From: Candidatus Methanomethylicaceae archaeon
GTDB taxonomy: Archaea; Thermoproteota; Methanomethylicia; Methanomethylicales; Methanomethylicaceae
Length of the DNA: 64,000 bases
Direction of reading: 5' to 3'
Assembly: GCA_015660995.1 (NCBI GenBank)
Contig: JACTUC010000007.1
Coordinates: 36,138 to 100,137, forward strand
Under the pieces are notes generated by a model, which ran no database searches, was not told the origin of the DNA, and was given only the letters and a program-made list of their open reading frames with translations. Positions 59,048-64,000 of the stretch are shown here, one piece after another. Made by a program: the position numbers and the translations under genes. Every line of letters starts with the position of its first letter. The stretch's first letter is position 1.

Positions 59048-59590
59048 TTATGTGGTAGATGCCAAGTGCTTTAGCCGCTCTTTAGCTGTGAAATTGGTTA
59101 AGGGGCCACTGGCAAGGTTACTATTACCTACCATTACAAGAGATCCGTCTTGCGCCTTTATCTAGGTGCTACGGAGTGCAATGTATACAATTCTCCCTCT
59201 GATCCCACCAAATTGCACTTCATCATCAAGTCTGATCGTCTTGTCATAGAAGAGAAAGATTCCCGATATGACGTTCGACAATGTGGACTGCATGGAGAGG
59301 GTAATTGCAATGCCTGCGATGCCAGAGATGGTCAGGGTGGTGTACATGGACGTCAGCCCCAAATAAGAAATAATTTCCGTCGCAGCCAATAGAAGCCAGA
59401 TAACCCTCATCACTTCGCGAACTGCATACAGCACTGATGGTTTTGCCCCAGCCCTCTTTGCGAGATTTCTGATGCCTTTGCTAACGAGTTCCATCAGCAC
59501 CAAAGTGACTAAAACGAATGTAATTACTACAGCCAGATTTATTATGGTAGTCTCGTCCATGACGAATTCCCCCACTTTATTGTTTATCAA
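59048..59590 (-). pseudogene. mscS: Small MscS-family channel gene interrupted by an in-frame TAG
   Basis: The first 142 codons give three membrane helices, with the pore-lining helix at IAGIAITLSMQSTLSNVISGIFLF near residue 91, then the start of the beta domain (GGIRGRIVYIALRST), ending in TAG at 59162-59164. The same frame continues past that TAG for 37 codons: IKAQDGSLVMVGNSNLASGP and then LTNFTAKERLKHLASTT, and ends at TAA. This continuation matches the MscS pattern R-S-T-x-I-x-x-x-D-G-S-x-V-x-V-x-N-S-x-L-A. The intact gene would be 180 residues, a short MscS. TAG ends many normal genes here (PCNA, RpoF, L21e, Nob1), so this is most simply a nonsense mutation or a base error; readthrough cannot be excluded. 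Confidence 0.72.
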
Positions 59591-60276
59591 TTATATTAAA
59601 AATATTATTGTGGATGCCTACATAATCTAATTTAGTAAAGAGTATGTCTTTAGACCAACATCATTACAATGTTCTTTTTTTCTAATCTATCAGTATTTTG
59701 ACTCCCACTAGCATTATATTATCAATGACATACAATTTGTGATCACTAACCCTCTGTTCCCTTTAGTGTCTCTCATCTTGTTGCCTTTGTTATCTTGCGT
59801 AAGTTCATTATGGCCAGATGCCTAATAATTCACAAATTCGTCATATTGGCTTAGTGGCGATGCCAGACTATTATCGGTGCTAACATACTTCACTCCACGA
59901 ATGGCAGACTTCTTTATTGATAACTGCTCTTTAAGATGCCTTTGCCTCCGCATCTCCTCTATTCTGTCGAACATCCAACTCACCGTCCTTTTTAGTGTCT
60001 CCACTCTGGCCTGATCTCTTCTGGAGACCATGCCTAGCTTTGTTCATTGCGATTCGTTCCTTGCGTCTTCGTGTCTTTTGCTTCATAATCAAAACATCTT
60101 TAAACTATCAGACTTGCCTCAGCATATGCGCCTTTGCCTATTGTTGCATCCATCCCTTTAGTGCAACTCCTCATAGCCACCCACCCTTATAGTATTGTCT
60201 ATCTTATCTATCCCTTACAACAAACCCGAATGACTCGGTACTCCATTAATTCCTTTTTTATTATCCGATTTTATGG
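59591..60276 (-). other. AT-rich stretch with no clear gene
   Basis: These 686 bases lie between mscS and tRNA-Lys. They contain many stops in all frames and short T-runs. A minus-strand frame at 59822-60031 could code for 69 residues (see next entry), and an overlapping one starting at 60086 could code for 51 lysine/arginine-rich residues. Neither shows a recognised motif. I see no structured RNA. It may be decaying sequence next to a decayed gene. Confidence 0.5.
59822..60031 (-). CDS. Possible 69-residue protein of unknown function
   Basis: The frame is basic at the start and contains a helical stretch DQARVETLKRTVSWMFDRIEEMRRQRHLKEQLS, residues 6-38, that could be a coiled coil. No membrane segment or motif is seen. 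The frame cannot be extended upstream because of a TGA four codons before the ATG. Coding is only weakly supported; the region around it looks non-coding. Confidence 0.25.
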   Translation of the reverse strand: MVSRRDQARVETLKRTVSWMFDRIEEMRRQRHLKEQLSIKKSAIRGVKYVSTDNSLASPLSQYDEFVNY

Positions 60277-60350
60277 CGGGCCTGAAGGGATTTGAACCCT
60301 TGGCCAATGGGTTAAGAGCCCACCGCTCTTCCGTACTGAGCTACAGGCCC
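60277..60350 (-). tRNA. tRNA-Lys (CTT)
   Basis: On the minus strand, acceptor GGGCCTG pairs with CAGGCCC. The anticodon stem GTGGG/CCCAT, with a G-T pair, encloses C-T-C-T-T-A-A, giving anticodon CTT. The T-loop reads GTTCAAATC. There is no intron and the discriminator is G. Confidence 0.92.
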
Positions 60351-60415
60351 ACCGCCCTTTCGATTCTGGAAAGGGTAATTTAAGAGTTTCTGTAATAGTC
60401 TCTTGGGGTTGCAAC

Positions 60416-61207
60416 TTGGGATCCCTCAAATTCATCGGGCTTGGCCTTTACAGCGAGAGGGGGATGAGCTTGGAAGGGCTGGAAAAGGCAAAATCTGCTG
60501 GCAAAGTGCTGCTAGAGAGCTACACCAGCTTGCTTCCCGGCTTAAATCTTCAAAATCTGGAGAAGCTCGTTGGCAAGGAAGTGAAAATTGTGGATCGCAG
60601 ATATGTTGAGGACGGAAAGGAGCTCCTCTCCCTATCATCCTCCGAGGATGTCGCCATGCTCGTGGCCGGCGATCCATTCGTTGCCACGACCCATGTGGAC
60701 CTCAGGATAAGGGCAGCCAAGTTGGGGATACCTGTGGAGATTTACAACGCACCTTCGATCATCTTGGTAGCACCGGGCGCTGTCGGGCTCCAGAACTACA
60801 AGTTTGGCAGATCATCGACAATCACCTTCCCGCCGCCTCATTCCGACGTGCCCTACGACACCCTCAAGCTCAACAGGGGCTCAGGCCTTCACACCCTCTT
60901 CTTCCTTGACCTGAAGGCAGAGGAGAAGAAATTCATGTCGGTTGGCGAGGCAATACGGCTGTTAATTGCTATGGAGAAGAGGAGGAGAGAGGGGGTGATC
61001 CGCAAGGACCTTATCTTTATCGGCCTGGCCAGGGTTGGTGGTCCGGAGCAGTTCATCAAGGCCGGCAGGGGAGAAGAGCTGGCGGATCTTGACTTTGGCA
61101 CCCCCCCGCACGCAATAATAGTGCCTGGGAAGCTCCACTTCATGGAGGTCGAAGCCCTCATAATGTTCGCAGGGGCAGACAAGAGGCTAGTGGAGATGAA
61201 CACATGA
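60416..61207 (+). CDS. dphB: Diphthine synthase DphB (Dph5)
   Basis: The enzyme methylates the Dph2 product on elongation factor 2 to make diphthine. The 263-residue protein is a SAM-binding tetrapyrrole-methylase-like fold: KFIGLGLYSERGMSLEGLEKAKSA near residue 5, MLVAGDPFVATTHVDLRIRA near residue 81, and GLQNYKFGRSSTITFPPP near residue 122. The start is TTG 60416, with MGSLKFIGLG. It overlaps the DUF357 start by 4 bases. The other Dph enzyme, Dph2, is at 4039-5007, so two steps are in one window. Confidence 0.95.
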   Translation: MGSLKFIGLGLYSERGMSLEGLEKAKSAGKVLLESYTSLLPGLNLQNLEKLVGKEVKIVDRRYVEDGKELLSLSSSEDVAMLVAGDPFVATTHVDLRIRAAKLGIPVEIYNAPSIILVAPGAVGLQNYKFGRSSTITFPPPHSDVPYDTLKLNRGSGLHTLFFLDLKAEEKKFMSVGEAIRLLIAMEKRRREGVIRKDLIFIGLARVGGPEQFIKAGRGEELADLDFGTPPHAIIVPGKLHFMEVEALIMFAGADKRLVEMNT

Positions 61208-61485
61208 CCTTCGAGGAAGAAGCGAGGAAAAAGCTTGATAGGTACATAGGTGGCACCGAGAGTGTCTTCCGAGAGATGAGGGTAAACCCCCCCGGTGACG
61301 AATCCCTCAGGAAAGCCGTGGAGAGCAACATCTCACTATCCAGGCAGTACCTTGCCGACAGCAAGTACTACCTCGACAAGGGCGACTTTATTACCGCCCT
61401 CGTCTGTATCGCCTACTGTGAGGGGCTCATTGACGCCTGCAGAAATCTGGGATGGCTGAGCTATGAGTGGGCGTTCAAGGAATAG
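61204..61485 (+). CDS. DUF357 family protein
   Basis: The 93-residue protein is helical, with the pattern LRKAVESNISLSRQYLADSKYYLDKGDFITALVCIAYCEGLIDACRNLGWL, residues 35-85, typical of the archaeal DUF357 family. The repeated G-D-F..A-L-V..A-Y-C-E-G-L-I-D-A segment is the signature. The function is unknown. It overlaps dphB by 4 bases and precedes ribL by 5 bases, so the three are one transcript. In other archaea DUF357 is likewise near diphthamide or flavin genes. Confidence 0.85.
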   Translation: MTFEEEARKKLDRYIGGTESVFREMRVNPPGDESLRKAVESNISLSRQYLADSKYYLDKGDFITALVCIAYCEGLIDACRNLGWLSYEWAFKE

Positions 61486-61490
61486 CTGGA

Positions 61491-61937
61491 ATGGTGATGT
61501 TTTTGGGTAAAAAGGTCCTTGCTGCTGGCTGCTTCGACCTTCTGCATTACGGCCACCTGAAGTACTTGGAGGAGGCCAAGAAGCTGGGGGGAAAGGGCGC
61601 AGAGCTCATCGTCGTCGTCGCACGGGACACAACGGTGATCAAGAGGAAGGGACATCCGCCGGTCATGGGCGAGGAGCATAGGAGGGCGCTGGTTGAGGCC
61701 CTGAAACCGGTGGACAGGGCAATACTCGGCGGGACGGAGATGGACACAGCCAAAGTGATCCGAGAGGTCAAGCCGGATATCGTTGTGCTGGGCTACGATC
61801 AGGATGACCTCGCCACTTCGGTGGCCAGCCAGAGTAGCGCATACAAGGTAGTCCGCCTGAGGAAGTACGGGGATGTGAGCTCATCGACAATAAGGGGCTT
61901 AATCTACTCGGACACTAAGAAGCTCAACCGATCATAA
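61491..61937 (+). CDS. ribL: Archaeal FAD synthase RibL
   Basis: RibL is a cytidylyltransferase-type enzyme that adenylates FMN to FAD. The 148-residue protein has the nucleotidyltransferase motif AAGCFDLLHYGHLKYLEEAKKLG near residue 11, with the HxGH motif as H-Y-G-H, and the C-terminal SSSTIRGLI (ISSTxxR type). The ATG at 61491 is likely, with alternatives at 61497 and 61467. It ends 14 bases inside the convergent ribK gene, whose product makes the FMN it uses. Confidence 0.92.
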   Translation: MVMFLGKKVLAAGCFDLLHYGHLKYLEEAKKLGGKGAELIVVVARDTTVIKRKGHPPVMGEEHRRALVEALKPVDRAILGGTEMDTAKVIREVKPDIVVLGYDQDDLATSVASQSSAYKVVRLRKYGDVSSSTIRGLIYSDTKKLNRS

Positions 61938-62595
61938 CCTTGAGCCGGACCAGGTCCCCATCCTTCAGACCGAGCCTCTTCCTAAGGGATTCCTTCGCGA
62001 TTATCTCCAGGACGTCTTGGCCGTAGTGGGTCCTGTGTATCATCAGCAGCGCCCCTTCCGTCTTCTCGTTTATAAGGACCTTGAAGCTCTTCACATCGCC
62101 AAAAGTCCTTTCGCCATTCTTGAATCCCTTTATCACTATACCTGGCAGCCCATCAAGCCCACCCCTCGCCTTGATGTCTGCCATCGACTTCAGCCTTATG
62201 TTGAGCGTTCCAGGGAATGGCTTGAAACCGAGCTTCCCCTCGAACTGGTCCTTGTAGCTGCCCTTCGTGACGTAATAGGCGCCCTCACCAAACCCAGAGA
62301 AGACCGCGCCGTTCAGGAAGAGCACTTTCATTCCCTCTTCGAAGCCTGTCTTCAGGGCGTAGTAAACGTCCTTCAGCGCCTCAAGTCCCTTCTCAGTGAT
62401 AACGATGTTCTGCCCCTTGGGCGTGAGTTCCCTTGTTATGTAGCCCTCGCCCAGGAGCCTCATCAGCCTGCGTGACGCTGTCTGCTGTGAAGTCCCAATA
62501 ATTTTGCCGAAGTCGGAGGTCCCCAGCAATATCTGCCTCCTATGCCCGCCCATCTTGAAGAGCGCAAAGAGCGAAAGCCATTCTTCGCTGTCCAT
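61924..62595 (-). CDS. ribK: CTP-dependent riboflavin kinase RibK with a winged-helix domain
   Basis: The enzyme phosphorylates riboflavin with CTP, an archaeal specialty. The 223-residue protein has an N-terminal winged helix (TSDFGKIIGTSQQTASRRLMRLLGEGYITRELTPKGQNIVITEKG, residues 26-70), and a DUF120 domain with GEGAYYVTKGSYKDQFEGKLGFKPFPGTLNIRL near residue 102. The F-x-P-F-P-G-T-L-N motif is diagnostic. The HTH may make it a regulator of its own pathway. It converges with ribL, overlapping by 14 bases, so both FAD-synthesis steps are coded here. Confidence 0.93.
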   Translation of the reverse strand: MDSEEWLSLFALFKMGGHRRQILLGTSDFGKIIGTSQQTASRRLMRLLGEGYITRELTPKGQNIVITEKGLEALKDVYYALKTGFEEGMKVLFLNGAVFSGFGEGAYYVTKGSYKDQFEGKLGFKPFPGTLNIRLKSMADIKARGGLDGLPGIVIKGFKNGERTFGDVKSFKVLINEKTEGALLMIHRTHYGQDVLEIIAKESLRKRLGLKDGDLVRLKVMIG

Positions 62596-62718
62596 CAGGA
62601 TCTCACCGCCTCTCTAGAGATCAAATCGGGGAGAAATAAATGCTCTGCATTCGGCAGCGCCACAGAGGCCTCATAATAATCCCTTTTTTCAGGTCAAACT
62701 GCTGGGCTCCCGCATGGA

Positions 62719-64000
62719 TCAGCAGAGCGACTCCGAGTAGACTCCTATGAAGACCGGCCCCCTGACGTCAATCTTCCCGTGCCTGCTTGAGACGTACCTG
62801 GCCCCGACATCGGACAGCCTGAGGTTCACGTCGCTCGGGAGCTTTGCCATCCTGACCCGAAGTTCCATCTTGCCCTCGCCCTCGATCCTCGCCGCTGCCG
62901 CCTTTGCCACAGAGTCAACGTACCGCACCCCGGTCCTCGCGCCCTTCTTCCTTGCCTCGCTTATCACTTCGACATTCTCCATCCCCTTCTCCGGTATCCC
63001 GAGGATGTTCCCACCGTAGACAACCACTTCATTGAATGCCGCCGGCCCAACCAGCTTCACGTTCGGGTCGGGCTCGAACACCTTAACCGTGACCTCCCTC
63101 CCGCTGACCAGCCCCTGGTATGCGACGAACTCGCACGGGCTGGGCGCGTCTCGGTTTGCCTCCAGCGCCTTGACAATCGCGCGCTCAACCTCTCTCCCAG
63201 TAGGCGTCTTGGGCTCTTCGATGAACGATATCTGCTTCAGCACGTCAGCATCCGAGAGGGCCCACTGGCCGTAGAACTGGGGGTACGACAGCTCGCGTAT
63301 GTCGGAGAAGCCGTGCAGTATTCCTGCAATCCTCTCTACGCCCATGCCGATGTTCAGGACCGGGTACTCTATGCCGTACCTTGCAAGCGCTATGGGCCCG
63401 TAGAGGCCGAAGTCCATGACCTCGATCCAGCTGCCGTCCTTGGCCTTGGCGAAGACCTCGTGCTCGGTTCCGGGAGCGTAGTACTTGGCTGTGACCTTCT
63501 TCCTCTCGACCCTCACATCCTTGAAGCCAAGCCTGTTCAGGACCTCCTGGGAGACCGCCTTCCCGTCCTCCACCGACACCTCCGGATCCATCAGCACCGA
63601 GGACGCTGCATGGTGGAACCTGAGGTGGGTCGCGTCCTCCTGCTGCTCCCTCCGCGCCCTAAGACCCACGGAGAATAGCTTAATCGGCATCTCGAGCTTG
63701 TGCTGCACAGCCTCGCACGTCAGGAACCAAGCGCTGGTCATGTGCGACCTGAGGAGCAGCTTTGTAGGCTCCGCCACCAGCCTCCTGAACTCCGGGAAAG
63801 CCGAGTCGAGTATCTTCAGGGCCCGAACATCCGAGATCCCAGTGGCTTCGGCCATCTTCTCCACGAGGTCATCGCCATCTATCCTCCCCTTCTTGTAGTC
63901 ATGGAATGTTGCGCTTAGCTTCGCCAGGCTGTCCTTGTCCGCTGGACCACCCAGCTCCCTGATCTTTGCTATCTCAACCGCGCCTATCCCTATGTCGGGC
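62719..64000 (-). CDS. sepS: O-phosphoseryl-tRNA(Cys) synthetase SepRS, 5' end outside the window
   Basis: SepRS charges tRNA-Cys with phosphoserine, which SepCysS then turns into cysteine. The visible 427 residues run off the right edge, where the frame is still open. Class II core motifs are seen: LLRSHMTSAWFLT, a phosphate-recognising segment typical of SepRS, then KLFSVGLRARREQQEDATHLRFHHAASSVLM (motif 2 and family loop) and NIGMGVERIAGILHG (motif 3). C-terminal region follows with VRLRMAKLPSDVNLRL-like segments. An ATG at 63864 lies inside the gene and is not the start: the upstream frame continues IDGDDLVEK and more. SepCysS and SepCysE are not in this window. A CysRS is also coded here at 19321. 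Confidence 0.9.
   Translation of the reverse strand, partial: PDIGIGAVEIAKIRELGGPADKDSLAKLSATFHDYKKGRIDGDDLVEKMAEATGISDVRALKILDSAFPEFRRLVAEPTKLLLRSHMTSAWFLTCEAVQHKLEMPIKLFSVGLRARREQQEDATHLRFHHAASSVLMDPEVSVEDGKAVSQEVLNRLGFKDVRVERKKVTAKYYAPGTEHEVFAKAKDGSWIEVMDFGLYGPIALARYGIEYPVLNIGMGVERIAGILHGFSDIRELSYPQFYGQWALSDADVLKQISFIEEPKTPTGREVERAIVKALEANRDAPSPCEFVAYQGLVSGREVTVKVFEPDPNVKLVGPAAFNEVVVYGGNILGIPEKGMENVEVISEARKKGARTGVRYVDSVAKAAAARIEGEGKMELRVRMAKLPSDVNLRLSDVGARYVSSRHGKIDVRGPVFIGVYSESLC

Noticed and set aside
59162..59164. Pyrrolysine decoding of TAG in mscS as a sign of genome-wide Pyl use
   Set aside because: TAG ends many ordinary genes in this window, including PCNA, RpoF, L21e, Nob1, DP1 and LysRS, and no pyl gene is seen.
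63485..63918. Plus-strand frames over the right end
   Set aside because: They lie opposite sepS, whose minus-strand frame carries the family motifs and continues past the window edge.
1..64000. CRISPR arrays, transposases and integrases
   Set aside because: Reading through the window I saw no regularly spaced repeats, no terminal inverted repeats flanking a gene and no transposase or integrase motifs.

Overview
The window is a gene-dense archaeal chromosome segment with no rRNA, insertion sequence, phage module or CRISPR array that I can see. Its information-processing genes are archaeal: PCNA, primase large subunit (PriL), PolD small subunit (DP1), Orc1/Cdc6, RNA polymerase subunits L and F, transcription factor S, Csl4, SRP54, aIF5A, ribosomal proteins L10e and L21e, Pus10, TrmY, Nob1, diphthamide enzymes and class I LysRS. 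A CdvB/ESCRT-III protein together with PolD points to the TACK side of the Archaea. A phosphoseryl-tRNA synthetase (SepRS) at the right edge suggests a lineage related to methanogens or a SepRS-bearing uncultured TACK group such as Bathyarchaeia or Methanomethylicia; I cannot name a genus. TTG and GTG starts with Shine-Dalgarno boxes are frequent and coexist with TATA-proximal, probably leaderless genes. TAG is an ordinary stop codon.

Layout. 0-12.8 kb: a long minus-strand information-processing cluster, from a partial priL through PCNA, TFS, RpoL, Csl4, a METTL5-like methyltransferase, Dph2, L10e, HemK2, RsmA, DUF655, RpoF, L21e, Pus10, TrmY, SRP54 and aIF5A. 13-22 kb: LUD protein, two unusual Fe-S proteins, NAD kinase, Nob1, a LysR regulator with a possible operator, NSUN methyltransferase, MoaE, a short CysRS, a GNAT and a coupled 52-residue zinc-type protein. 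22-29.7 kb: orphan PAS histidine kinase, HD protein, LysRS-I, SpeE/SpeD and an AbrB-PhoU protein. 29.8-38.4 kb: DP1, DUF99, Orc1/Cdc6, MFS transporter, XPB-Bax1 pair and threonine synthase. 38.4-54.2 kb: tRNAs, ArsA with an ArsD-like partner, ferredoxin, endonuclease III, CdvB, MetAP, dCTP deaminase, BioY, orphan Dam, RpiA, arginine decarboxylase, ThiL, radical SAM protein and UppP. 54.3-57.6 kb: a GC-rich pair encoding a RecA/RadA paralogue without a P-loop and a proofreading-dead B-family polymerase. 58-64 kb: PAP2, a mscS gene with an in-frame amber codon, diphthine synthase, the FMN/FAD pair RibK/RibL, and partial SepRS.

Connections. Dph2 and Dph5 serve diphthamide synthesis. Pus10 and TrmY together make m1-pseudouridine 54. 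PdaD, SpeD and SpeE give a route from arginine to spermidine, which feeds hypusination of aIF5A. RibK and RibL convert riboflavin to FAD. RsmA, Nob1, L10e and L21e serve ribosome assembly. SepRS and a CysRS lacking its anticodon-binding tail coexist. The most interesting locus is the RecA-like/PolB pair, which resembles in logic, but not in homology, a bacterial ImuA-type translesion module. Both mechanosensitive channel genes look eroded.
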